Part shown: piece after piece, positions 1 through 6,875 of the stretch
Layout: the number at the start of each line of letters is the position of its first letter
Numbering within the stretch: position 1 is the stretch's first letter
NCBI GenBank assembly: GCA_902406135.1
Contig: CABPCX010000100.1
Location: 1-7,013, forward strand
Source: an uncultured Eubacteriales bacterium
Lineage (GTDB): Bacteria; Bacillota; Clostridia; Lachnospirales; Anaerotignaceae
DNA length: 7,013 nucleotides
Direction of reading: 5' to 3'
Program-made: the position numbers and the translations under genes
Notes under the pieces: model-generated
What the model saw: the letters and a program-made list of their open reading frames with translations, nothing else
Told to the model about the DNA's origin: nothing
Databases searched by the model: none

Positions 1-56
1 TTTCATATAAACTTCATTCATAAAACCGATGAACACCTATTTCAGCCCGATTACAC

Positions 57-85
57 AAAAACCCCGCAGAATTATATCTGCGGGG
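57..85 (-). terminator. Intrinsic terminator of the permease gene
   Basis: A perfect 9-bp inverted repeat (CCCCGCAGA at 62-70 and TCTGCGGGG at 77-85) with a 6-nt loop is followed, on the minus strand, by five T residues (61-57). It starts 15 nt past the permease stop codon. The GC-rich stem followed directly by a U-tract is the classic Rho-independent arrangement. On the plus strand no T-run follows the stem, so it acts in the minus direction. Confidence 0.88.
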
Positions 86-100
86 CAAAGTATTTTTATA

Positions 101-1531
101 TCACATAAATACAAATATCAGAACAAAAAGCAGTGTCATAAGATATGTGCCAAACTTTACGTTTCTCCACTTTCCGCTGAAAACATTGATGAATGTATGT
201 GTTACAAGTCCAAGGAAAATACCGTTTATAAGGCTGTATGTAAGAGGTATAAATGCCAAAGTAAAGAATGCGGGAAGTCCCTCTTCCACATCATGGAAGT
301 TTATCTGCTTAACTACAGACATCATAAACACACCGGTAATTATGAGTGTTGTTGCCGTTGCGGCTGAAGGTATTACAGACGCAAAGGGCGCTATAAATAT
401 GGCAAGTATGAAGAGTATTGATGTAACTACACCTGAAAAACCTGTTCTTCCTCCCTCAACTGCCATGGCTGTACTTTCAACAAATGTAGAAACCGTTGTA
501 ACACCCATTGAAGCGCCAACAACTGTACCAATGGCATCTGCTTCAAGGGTTTTCTTTATTTTAACATTTGTTTTTTCGTGGTGTACCTTATGTTCGAGAA
601 TGTGGTCGGTGGCAATTACCGTACTCATGGTCTCAAATACGTCCATTATACAGAGGGTCATTATTATGGCTGCCGCCGCTATAACTCCGCCTGTAAGTCC
701 AAAGTTTCCGCCGTGGGTGAAGAATCCCGCAAAGTCCATTTTGAATGCTGTAGGAAGTATTACTCCAAAGTCATAGGCAAAAAGATTTATTTCTCCGGCG
801 GGGAAAAGTCCAAGGGGTATTGCCGCTATGATAACTACTATCTTTCCGATAAGGATTGCTCCGTGTATGTGCTTATAATGGAGCACTGCTATGAGGACAA
901 GGCCTGCAAGACAGAGTATTGTACTCATTGTATTATAATCGGAAAAACCTGCGAAGTTTACGAACTTAACAAGGTGATGGCTGTCAGCCACTACCATATG
1001 ACATTTCTGCATACCCATAAAGGCTATGAAAAGACCAATACCGGCTGTAACTGCATATTTAATATTATGGGGAATGGCCTTTCTTATTCTATGTTCAAGG
1101 CCGAAGAATGTAAGTATGAAGAATACGATACCGCTTATAAATACTGCCGCCAGGGCCTGCTCATAGGTATATCCCATTTCGCCGCATACGGTATATGTAA
1201 TAAATGTGGCAATGGCAAGGCTTGGACCCTGCGCAAAGGGAAGGCCTGTTCTTAAGGCCGTTATAAGGGTTGATACTGCCGCCGCTATACAGGCCGCAAT
1301 AGTGAGTGATACAAGCATCTCATCGGCTGTAAGGCCGTTGCTTAAGACATAGCTTCCAACCATTTCTCCTGCCTCATTAAAAGCTTCGGGAAATGCTCCC
1401 ATTAGAGTATTAGGCACAAGGAAAAGCAGGTATACCATCGTAAAAAAGGCTGTAAGTCCTGAAAATATCTCCGTCTGTATGGAGGAATTGTTTTCCTTGA
1501 TTTTAAAATACTTTTCGATTGCTGTCTTCAT
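101..1531 (-). CDS. NCS2 family permease, AzgA/PbuG-like (purine nucleobase transporter, substrate uncertain)
   Basis: Predicted polytopic membrane protein of 476 aa, the usual size for the AzgA-like (adenine/guanine/hypoxanthine) branch of the NCS2 family. These proteins import nucleobases by cation symport at the cytoplasmic membrane. Family marks visible are the N-terminal segment ending in FFTMVYLLFLVPNTLMG (about 29-45), a TM8-like MDVFETMST (296-304), the VEST...EGGRTGF block (351-365) and the NGIFLGLV block near 446-453. About 12 or more hydrophobic segments are present. The loop usually reading PGMGLNAFF in this branch reads GPSLAIATF here (102-110), so the substrate may differ from guanine/hypoxanthine. 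The ATG at 1531 has an AAAGGAGAC Shine-Dalgarno about 7 nt upstream. The gene is its own transcription unit: the rnf terminator lies upstream, and a promoter and long leader lie between. The family call is firm; the substrate is inferred. Confidence 0.87.
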   Translation of the reverse strand: MKTAIEKYFKIKENNSSIQTEIFSGLTAFFTMVYLLFLVPNTLMGAFPEAFNEAGEMVGSYVLSNGLTADEMLVSLTIAACIAAAVSTLITALRTGLPFAQGPSLAIATFITYTVCGEMGYTYEQALAAVFISGIVFFILTFFGLEHRIRKAIPHNIKYAVTAGIGLFIAFMGMQKCHMVVADSHHLVKFVNFAGFSDYNTMSTILCLAGLVLIAVLHYKHIHGAILIGKIVVIIAAIPLGLFPAGEINLFAYDFGVILPTAFKMDFAGFFTHGGNFGLTGGVIAAAAIIMTLCIMDVFETMSTVIATDHILEHKVHHEKTNVKIKKTLEADAIGTVVGASMGVTTVSTFVESTAMAVEGGRTGFSGVVTSILFILAIFIAPFASVIPSAATATTLIITGVFMMSVVKQINFHDVEEGLPAFFTLAFIPLTYSLINGIFLGLVTHTFINVFSGKWRNVKFGTYLMTLLFVLIFVFM

Positions 1532-1661
1532 TTCTCGTCTCCTTTACTTTTAGTTTGGCAAAAAAAACAGCGGTACTGTCCAGATGCCGTTGTTTGTACT
1601 CTTTCCCGGCTTTATGTATACCGGAAAAGTCTCTTTTTATATTTATGTTTCTTCATAGATA
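1532..1661 (-). promoter_or_regulatory. Structured 5' leader of the permease gene, candidate attenuator
   Basis: From the predicted start site near 1661 to the ATG there are about 130 nt, long for a simple leader. A first hairpin has arms at 1630-1621 (ACUUUUCCGG) and 1609-1598 (CCGGGAAAGAGU), giving ten pairs with two single bulged G residues and an 11-nt loop. A second possible hairpin pairs ACAACGG (1593-1587) with CCGCUGU (1573-1567), with one A-C mismatch, and runs straight into a U8 tract (1567-1560), resembling a terminator. GCCG at 1610-1607 can instead pair with CGGC at 1589-1586, which would disrupt both hairpins. The Shine-Dalgarno (AAAGGAG) follows further down. The conserved UUCUACC core of purine riboswitches was not seen. 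The structures were folded by eye, so regulatory function is a hypothesis. Confidence 0.4.
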
Positions 1662-1667
1662 TATGAA

Positions 1668-1697
1668 ATTATATCATAAAATATGCTTTCGACACAA
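1668..1697 (-). promoter_or_regulatory. Promoter of the permease gene (extended -10)
   Basis: A perfect TATAAT (1673-1668) is preceded by TGA, giving an extended -10 TGnTATAAT (1676-1668). A weak -35 TTGTGT (1697-1692) lies 18 nt upstream of the hexamer. The flanking region is very AT-rich. It sits between the rnf terminator and the permease leader, predicting a transcription start near 1661. The extended -10 can compensate for the poor -35. Confidence 0.62.
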
Positions 1698-1723
1698 TTC
1701 ACACTTTTCCACAAAAAAGCATT

Positions 1724-1755
1724 AAAAAAACAGCGGATACGACCGTATCCGCTGT
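1724..1755 (-). terminator. Intrinsic terminator of the rnf operon
   Basis: A perfect 11-bp inverted repeat (ACAGCGGATAC at 1730-1740 and GTATCCGCTGT at 1745-1755) encloses the 4-nt loop 1741-1744. On the minus strand it is followed by a run of T (1729-1724). It starts 15 nt after the rnfB stop codon. A further 7-bp outer inverted repeat (AAGCATT at 1717-1723, AATGCTT at 1760-1766) surrounds it. It separates the rnf transcript from the permease unit. Confidence 0.92.
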
Positions 1756-1770
1756 AAAAAATGCTTATTT

Positions 1771-2676
1771 TTATTCTTCTGTCTTTGTTTCTTCAGCCTT
1801 AGGTGCTTCTGCGGGAGCTTCAGCAGCGGGTGCAGCAGGTGCAGCTGCAGGAGCCTCTGCGGGCTTGGGAGCTTCAACTCTGTATCCTGTGATAACTTTC
1901 TTAGGACACTTGTTAGCACACATACCGCAGTTCTTACACTTATCATAATCGATAACAGCGATGTTGTCGATTACGTGGATAGCATCGAACTTACATGTCT
2001 TTTCACAAATCTTACATCCGATACATCCAGCTGAACATACAGACATAACAGCCTTGCCCATATCTTTAGATGAGCACTGTACTTTAACTTTCTTCTTCTT
2101 AGGAACGATTTCAATTATGTGCTGAGGGCATGTAGCAACACATTTTCCGCAAGATACACATAAATCAGGATCTACAACAGCAACCCCGTTTTCGATTTTG
2201 ATCGCTCCAAACTGACATGCGCTTACGCAGCTTCCAAGACCCATACAGCCGTATGCACAAGCCTTTGATGTCTTGCCTGCAAGCTGTGCAGCCATGATAC
2301 AGTCACTAATTCCGTCGTATTCATATTTATTCTGAGCTTTGTCGCAAGTACCGCCGCATTTTACAAATGCAACTGTAGGTTCTTTTTCTTCAGCAACAAC
2401 TCCCATAACTTCTGCGATAGCAGCAGCTGCGCTTGCACCACCAACGGCGCAGGCATTTACAGGAGCTCTTCCTTCAACGATAGCTGTAGCGAGACCTCCA
2501 CATCCGGGATATCCACAACCACCACAGTTTGCTCCGGGAAGGCATTCAAGAACCTGTCCTATTCTGGGGTCTTCATCAACCGCGAATATTTTGCTGGCAA
2601 AACCGAGGATAGCACCAAAAACGATACCTAATCCTCCAATGCTGACCATAGCATAAATAATAGCATTTGTATCCAT
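1771..2676 (-). CDS. rnfB: RnfB, ferredoxin-side iron-sulfur subunit of the Rnf complex
   Basis: Protein of 301 aa that takes electrons from reduced ferredoxin at the cytoplasmic face. An N-terminal membrane anchor (about 7-29) is followed by a Fes-type cluster domain with C45, C51, C54 and C59. Further cysteines at C76, C107, C111 and C126 could ligate another cluster. Two ferredoxin-type pairs follow: C140/C144/C150/C154 with C173/C176/C179/C183, then C218/C221/C224/C228 with C247/C250/C253/C257. About six [4Fe-4S] clusters are predicted, as in the long clostridial RnfB forms. Residues after about 268 are an Ala/Pro/Glu/Lys-rich low-complexity tail with no cysteines. The ATG at 2676 has a GGAGGGGTGA Shine-Dalgarno and lies 19 nt after the rnfA stop. 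It is the last gene before the operon terminator. The family call is firm; the cluster count is inferred from motifs. Confidence 0.97.
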   Translation of the reverse strand: MDTNAIIYAMVSIGGLGIVFGAILGFASKIFAVDEDPRIGQVLECLPGANCGGCGYPGCGGLATAIVEGRAPVNACAVGGASAAAAIAEVMGVVAEEKEPTVAFVKCGGTCDKAQNKYEYDGISDCIMAAQLAGKTSKACAYGCMGLGSCVSACQFGAIKIENGVAVVDPDLCVSCGKCVATCPQHIIEIVPKKKKVKVQCSSKDMGKAVMSVCSAGCIGCKICEKTCKFDAIHVIDNIAVIDYDKCKNCGMCANKCPKKVITGYRVEAPKPAEAPAAAPAAPAAEAPAEAPKAEETKTEE

Positions 2677-2695
2677 TTTTTGTCACCCCTCCGTA

Positions 2696-3301
2696 TTATA
2701 ATCCCATTGCTTTAACAACTTCTGATACACTTATGAGTCCCTGGAATCCCAAGAATGTAATAGACATAAGTCCTGCTGTTACAAGGGCAAAGGGGAAACC
2801 TTCAAATGCCTTAGGATGATCATTCTGTTCAACTCTTTCACGGATACCAGCCATGAGTATGATTGATACTGTGAAACCTACAGCACCACCGAAACCGTTA
2901 AGAACTGAAAGGATAAAGTTATATCCTGACTGCATATTTGATACGGCTACACCGAGAACGGCACAGTTTGTTGTGATAAGGGGAAGGTATACACCAAGTG
3001 ACTGATAAAGTGCAGGTGAACTCTTCTTAATGAACATCTCAACGAACTGAACGAGTGCAGCGATAACAAGAATGAAGGCAATGTTGTAAAGATAATCAAT
3101 GCCGAGTTTTACTAAGATAAAGTTATAAATAAAGTATGTAGCAGCTGAAGCGAGTGTCATAACGAATATAACGGCTACACCCATTCCGGCAGCTGTTTCT
3201 ACCTTCTTTGAAACTCCAAGGAAGGGGCAGATACCTAAGAACTGTGATAAGATGTAGTTGTTTACAAACACAGCTGCTAATATAAACAGTACGTAATTCA
3301 T
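2696..3301 (-). CDS. rnfA: RnfA, integral membrane subunit of the Rnf complex
   Basis: Hydrophobic 201-aa protein of the RnfA/NqrE family, full length, with six predicted membrane segments. Family hallmarks include NNYILSQFLGICPFLGVS near the N-terminus (14-31), LPLITTNCAVLGVAV (106-120), and the GIRERVEQND loop after the fifth segment. Cys25 and Cys113 match the conserved membrane cysteines which, with two from RnfE, can coordinate an Fe-S centre between the two inverted-topology subunits. That centre is thought to pass electrons across the membrane near the ion path. The ATG at 3301 has a strong GGAGGAGGGG Shine-Dalgarno lying directly after the rnfE stop (15-nt gap). The assignment as RnfA and not RnfE rests on sequence and on position before rnfB. 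Confidence 0.96.
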   Translation of the reverse strand: MNYVLFILAAVFVNNYILSQFLGICPFLGVSKKVETAAGMGVAVIFVMTLASAATYFIYNFILVKLGIDYLYNIAFILVIAALVQFVEMFIKKSSPALYQSLGVYLPLITTNCAVLGVAVSNMQSGYNFILSVLNGFGGAVGFTVSIILMAGIRERVEQNDHPKAFEGFPFALVTAGLMSITFLGFQGLISVSEVVKAMGL

Positions 3302-3316
3302 TCTTTCCCCTCCTCC

Positions 3317-3943
3317 TTATGCTGCAGCTTCTTTAGCTGCTTTTTTAGCTTTCATTTTTGATATGATTCTGTTGAAGATAGCCATAAGTGTTCCGTATGT
3401 AAGGAAAGCACCAGGAGCCATAATCATAATCAGTGTCTTAGGGAACGCTTCAGGAAGTATAGTTACTCCAAAGAGTGTTCCTGCTCCAAGGAACTCACGA
3501 ACAAGACCGATGAAGCAGAGAGCCATCGTAAATCCGAGACCGTTACCGATACCGTCGCAGAATGAAACGATAGGGCCGTTCTTTGAAGCGAATGCTTCTG
3601 CGCGTCCAAGGATAATACAGTTAACAACGATAAGAGGGATATAAAGACCCAGTGACTCGTTAAGCGAAGGAAGGAACGCTGTAAGAAGTAACTGTACTAT
3701 TGTTACGAAGCTGGCAATAACTACGATAAAGCACGGTATACGTACTGTATCAGGAATAATTTTTCTTAATAATGAAATAAATAAGTTTGAGCATACAAGA
3801 ACGGCCATTGTTGAAAGACCCATTCCGATACCGTTTATAGCGCTTGTTGTTACGGCAAGTGTAGGACAAGTACCGATAACCTGAATAAACGTAGGGTTTT
3901 CATCGATTATACCGTTTTTGATAGCATGTAATGCCTTACTCAT
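3317..3943 (-). CDS. rnfE: RnfE, integral membrane subunit of the Rnf complex
   Basis: Hydrophobic 208-aa protein of the RnfE/NqrD family, paralogous to RnfA. Motifs include NPTFIQVIGTCPTLAVTTSA (16-35), LYIPLIVVNCIILGRAEAFA (100-119) and DGIGNGLGFT following it. Cys26 and Cys109 are the likely Fe-S ligands shared with RnfA Cys25 and Cys113. About six membrane segments are expected. The C-terminus (about 193-208) is Lys/Ala-rich and probably cytoplasmic. The start codon overlaps the rnfG stop by one base (TGATG), with GGGAGGTG upstream inside rnfG, so translation is probably coupled to rnfG. No sign of truncation. Confidence 0.96.
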   Translation of the reverse strand: MSKALHAIKNGIIDENPTFIQVIGTCPTLAVTTSAINGIGMGLSTMAVLVCSNLFISLLRKIIPDTVRIPCFIVVIASFVTIVQLLLTAFLPSLNESLGLYIPLIVVNCIILGRAEAFASKNGPIVSFCDGIGNGLGFTMALCFIGLVREFLGAGTLFGVTILPEAFPKTLIMIMAPGAFLTYGTLMAIFNRIISKMKAKKAAKEAAA

Positions 3944-4506
3944 CAGTTTGCACCTCCCGCATAATCTACAGCCCAGTCAACAGCAGCTGTAACACCGTTA
4001 GCTACGGCTCTTGATGTGATTGTAGAACTTGTGATAGCTTCGATTGTACCGCCGTCTTTTGTAACAGCAACGGGTGAAGTCTGTCCTACAAACTGATCCT
4101 GGAACCAAGCTTCTTTTGCATTGGCACCAAGTCCGGGTGATTCTGAAAGGCTGAGGATTGAAATACCTGCAACAACGCCTTCAGTGTCAACACCAACCAT
4201 AAGGTCAATGGCTCCGCCGAATCCGCTGGGAAGTACTTCAACTACATATCCGATAGTCTCGCCTGAAGCGTCAACCGCAACGCTTGCTGTCTTAACTGAG
4301 ATATCGTTGCTTGCTTCGTCAGCAGCTAATTCGATTTCTTCAAATGATTCTGCATCGGGGAATACTTTTTTCTTACCCTCTGTAGATGTCTTTTCTTCCT
4401 GTATTGCGATAGGCTCTCTTGTAACAGACTCAACTACTCCAAGAAGTCCGCCGCAAACTATACAAATAGCACCAAGAACTACCATAGGTCTGATTATCTG
4501 TTTCAT
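3943..4506 (-). CDS. rnfG: RnfG, FMN-binding subunit of the Rnf complex
   Basis: Protein of 187 aa with one N-terminal membrane anchor (about 6-25) and an FMN-binding domain on the outer face of the membrane (about 75-175). Family features are PSGFGGAIDLMVGVD (93-107), SESPGLGA (121-128) and WFQDQF (134-139). FMN is normally attached by a phosphoester to the last Thr of an S/T-G-A-T motif. Here the equivalent reads T159-S160-S161-T162 followed by ITS, so Thr162 is the predicted attachment site although the Gly-Ala pair is Ser-Ser. Attachment needs the transferase ApbE, not encoded in the window. The ATG at 4506 overlaps the rnfD stop by four bases (ATGA), with GGAGGTGA upstream, implying coupling. 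The family call is firm; the flavinylated residue is inferred by alignment. Confidence 0.95.
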   Translation of the reverse strand: MKQIIRPMVVLGAICIVCGGLLGVVESVTREPIAIQEEKTSTEGKKKVFPDAESFEEIELAADEASNDISVKTASVAVDASGETIGYVVEVLPSGFGGAIDLMVGVDTEGVVAGISILSLSESPGLGANAKEAWFQDQFVGQTSPVAVTKDGGTIEAITSSTITSRAVANGVTAAVDWAVDYAGGAN

Positions 4507-5459
4507 TTCGCCTTCACCTCCCCGAAGATTCTAGGTCTTGTGTATCTGTCAATAAGAGGAACCGCAAGGTTCATAATAAGGATTGAGTATGATACGCCTT
4601 CAGGATATCCGCCGTATACACGGATGAATGAAGTAAGAAGACCGCATCCTACAGCAAAGATGATCTGTCCCTTTGCAGAAATAGGTGATGTTACATAGTC
4701 TGTAGCCATGAAGAATGCACCAAGCATAAGACCGCCTAAGAAGATCTCATATACACCGCCCATTACTCCGTAACCTCTAAGAAGAGATGTAAGGATGAAT
4801 ACTACTGCGATGTAGATAACGGGAATTCTCCAGCTGATTACGTGTTTAACGATGAGGTAGATACCTCCGATGAGAAGTGCGATTGCACATGTCTCACCAA
4901 TACATCCTCCTACGTTACCGATAAGAGCATTCTTGATAGCTTCGCCGTTGATAACAGCTGTGCCAGCTTTGAGCTCTGCAAGAGGTGTAGCGTATGTAGA
5001 AGCATCAACAACCATTCTACCTGTAGCGAAAGCTGAACCTGTTGTCTGTGTAGGGTAAGCAGCTACAAGGAATGCACGTCCGATGAGTGCAGGGTTGATG
5101 AAGTTCTGACCAAGTCCGCCGTAGAACTGTTTGCCAAGAACGATGGCAACAAAGCTGCCTACGATGGGCACCCACCAAGATGCTGTTGCAGGAAGGTTGA
5201 GTGCAAGAAGAAGACCTGTAAGTACAGCTGAGAAGTCTGTTACTGTTATGGGCTTCTTAAGAATCTTTTCATATCCCCACTCGAATACTACAGAGGATAC
5301 GATTGAAATTGCGATAAGCATTAAAGCTTTAATACCAAAATAGTATATACCCATTACTGATGCCGGTATAAGAGCTATAACAACATCACGCATGATGCTC
5401 TGAATTGACTCTTTTGAACGGACATGAGGGGTACCTGATACTATGATTGAACTACTCAT
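4503..5459 (-). CDS. rnfD: RnfD, membrane flavoprotein subunit of the Rnf complex
   Basis: Membrane protein of 318 aa in the NqrB/RnfD family, within the usual length range. It is one of the core subunits, predicted to carry covalent FMN and to help couple electron flow to ion movement. The predicted FMN site is Thr158 in VDASTYATPL (151-160), where the ATPL ending is typical of RnfD. Other family blocks are QNFINPALIGRAFLVAAYP (118-136), GNVGGCIGETCAIALLIGG (181-199) and MATDYVTSPISAKGQ (251-265). Several membrane helices flank these. The ATG at 5459 has an AAGGGGGA Shine-Dalgarno and lies 17 nt past the rnfC stop. The 3' end overlaps rnfG by four bases. Whether the complex moves Na+ or H+ cannot be told from this sequence by eye. 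Confidence 0.96.
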   Translation of the reverse strand: MSSSIIVSGTPHVRSKESIQSIMRDVVIALIPASVMGIYYFGIKALMLIAISIVSSVVFEWGYEKILKKPITVTDFSAVLTGLLLALNLPATASWWVPIVGSFVAIVLGKQFYGGLGQNFINPALIGRAFLVAAYPTQTTGSAFATGRMVVDASTYATPLAELKAGTAVINGEAIKNALIGNVGGCIGETCAIALLIGGIYLIVKHVISWRIPVIYIAVVFILTSLLRGYGVMGGVYEIFLGGLMLGAFFMATDYVTSPISAKGQIIFAVGCGLLTSFIRVYGGYPEGVSYSILIMNLAVPLIDRYTRPRIFGEVKAK

Positions 5460-5476
5460 TTTACTAATCCCCCTTA

Positions 5477-6847
5477 TTATTTTTTCTCAGCTGCTGCCTT
5501 TGCGGCTGCTGCAGCTGCTGCTCTTCTTCCGCCCTCAATCTTCTTCATAGCTCTGATAGACTGAGCAAGCTGTCTCTTTGCGGGACACTCGAATGAACAA
5601 GAACCGCACTCGATACAATCCATACCGTGAAGGTTACCGAATTCTTCGGCAAGACCCTTGATGGCAAGCTGATTGAGCTCAAGGGGCATAAGTCCCATAG
5701 GACAGTGTTCAACACACTTTCCGCAACGGATACAGTTTCTTTCAGGCGGGATGTAAGCTTCTTCTTTTGTGAAGCAAAGGAGACCTGATGTTGTCTTTGT
5801 TGAAGCAACATCAAGAGTATACATTGAAGGTCCCATCATAGGGCCGCCTGCGATAAACTTAGCGGGTTCTTCTTTAAATCCTCCGATGGCATCCATAAGG
5901 TCAGAGATCTTCATACCAATCTTCATCTGGTAGTTTCCGGGATTCTTAGCAGCACCGCCTGATACAGTGATTACTCTGTCCATAAGAGGTTTGCTTTCGA
6001 ATATAGCGTCTCCTACAGCCATAACTGTTGCAACGTTGTCTACGATACATCCAACGTCAGCAGGAAGTGAAGGAGGAGTTGTTGAAGGAACTTCTCTCTT
6101 TGTTATAGCATAGATGATCTGTTTTTCTGCACCCTGAGGGTACTTCATAAGAAGTTCGGCAACTTCAATATTAGGAATATCCTTAACCATTTCGCTGAGA
6201 ACTTTGATAGCTTCAGGCTTGTTGTTCTCAATGCCGATAACGCCCTTTGCGCCGGGATGAAGCTTAAGCATAACCTTAAGACCTCTGATGATCTTTTCGG
6301 GCTGCTCGAGCATAACTCTGTAGTCGCATGTAAGGTAAGGTTCGCACTCTGCCGCATTAACGATTATGTAATCGATTTTCTTGTCCGGCGGAGGAGCGAG
6401 TTTGATATGTGTAGGGAATCCGGCACCACCCAGACCAACTACACCGGCAGCCTTGATTGCTGCACAAATGTCGGCATTGGACATATTTTCATAATCCAGA
6501 GCCTTTCCGATACCGTCAGCCATTTCGAACTTACCGTCGTTTTCGATAACGATAGTCTTAACTGTTGCGCCGCCGGGCGTAAGCATGGGACGGATATCTT
6601 TTACTGTTCCCGAAACACTTGAGAAAATAGGTGAAGATACAAAAGCACCTGTTTCTGCTATTTTCTGTCCTGCCTTAACATAGTCGCCAACGGCAACGAT
6701 GGGCTCACAGGGAGCTCCGATATGCTGAGACATAGGATAGAACATTTCGGAATTCTCTTTGGGGAGTACAACTTCGATGGGCTTGTCAGCTGTGAAGCGT
6801 TTGCAGTCATCGGGGTGAACTCCACGTTTGAAGGTTAAAGCTTGCAT
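5477..6847 (-). CDS. rnfC: RnfC, NADH-side flavo-iron-sulfur subunit of the Rnf complex
   Basis: Peripheral protein of 456 aa on the cytoplasmic side, where electrons reach NAD+. Domains in order: an RnfC N-terminal barrel-like domain (about 5-100); a Complex I 51-kDa-type FMN/NADH-binding domain with the glycine-rich GVVGLGGAGFPTHIKL (135-150) and NAAECEPYLTCD (174-185); an SLBB-type region (about 285-335); and two [4Fe-4S] motifs, C372/C375/C378/C382 and C411/C414/C417/C421. The C-terminus (441-456) is an Ala/Lys-rich tail with seven consecutive Ala. I chose the ATG at 6847 because AGAGGGGG sits just upstream and the protein then begins MQALTFKRGVHP, like family members. An in-frame GTG at 6901 would add 18 residues but lacks a Shine-Dalgarno. 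First gene of the operon. Confidence 0.97.
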   Translation of the reverse strand: MQALTFKRGVHPDDCKRFTADKPIEVVLPKENSEMFYPMSQHIGAPCEPIVAVGDYVKAGQKIAETGAFVSSPIFSSVSGTVKDIRPMLTPGGATVKTIVIENDGKFEMADGIGKALDYENMSNADICAAIKAAGVVGLGGAGFPTHIKLAPPPDKKIDYIIVNAAECEPYLTCDYRVMLEQPEKIIRGLKVMLKLHPGAKGVIGIENNKPEAIKVLSEMVKDIPNIEVAELLMKYPQGAEKQIIYAITKREVPSTTPPSLPADVGCIVDNVATVMAVGDAIFESKPLMDRVITVSGGAAKNPGNYQMKIGMKISDLMDAIGGFKEEPAKFIAGGPMMGPSMYTLDVASTKTTSGLLCFTKEEAYIPPERNCIRCGKCVEHCPMGLMPLELNQLAIKGLAEEFGNLHGMDCIECGSCSFECPAKRQLAQSIRAMKKIEGGRRAAAAAAAKAAAEKK

Positions 6848-6875
6848 ATTATCCCCCTCTGTTCTAGGAATTTTT

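Noticed and set aside
1..56. Possible gene end or promoter left of the permease terminator.
   Set aside because: The stretch is too short, with no recognisable coding motif, hairpin or convincing promoter pair on either strand.
147..1255. Long plus-strand open frames (147-776 and 578-1255) opposite the permease gene.
   Set aside because: They are antisense to a well-recognised membrane protein. Their translations show no family motif and are rich in Cys, Tyr and Lys as expected from a complementary frame, and no convincing ribosome site was noted.
1532..1661. Guanine/adenine riboswitch upstream of the purine-type permease.
   Set aside because: Expected from gene context, but the conserved UUCUACC and the paired loop sequences of the purine aptamer were not found on the minus strand.
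1771..6847. Na+-translocating NADH:quinone reductase (Nqr) in place of Rnf.
   Set aside because: Subunits are homologous, but the presence of the multi-cluster RnfB and of RnfC with two [4Fe-4S] motifs, and the absence of an NqrF-like FAD/ferredoxin reductase, identify Rnf.
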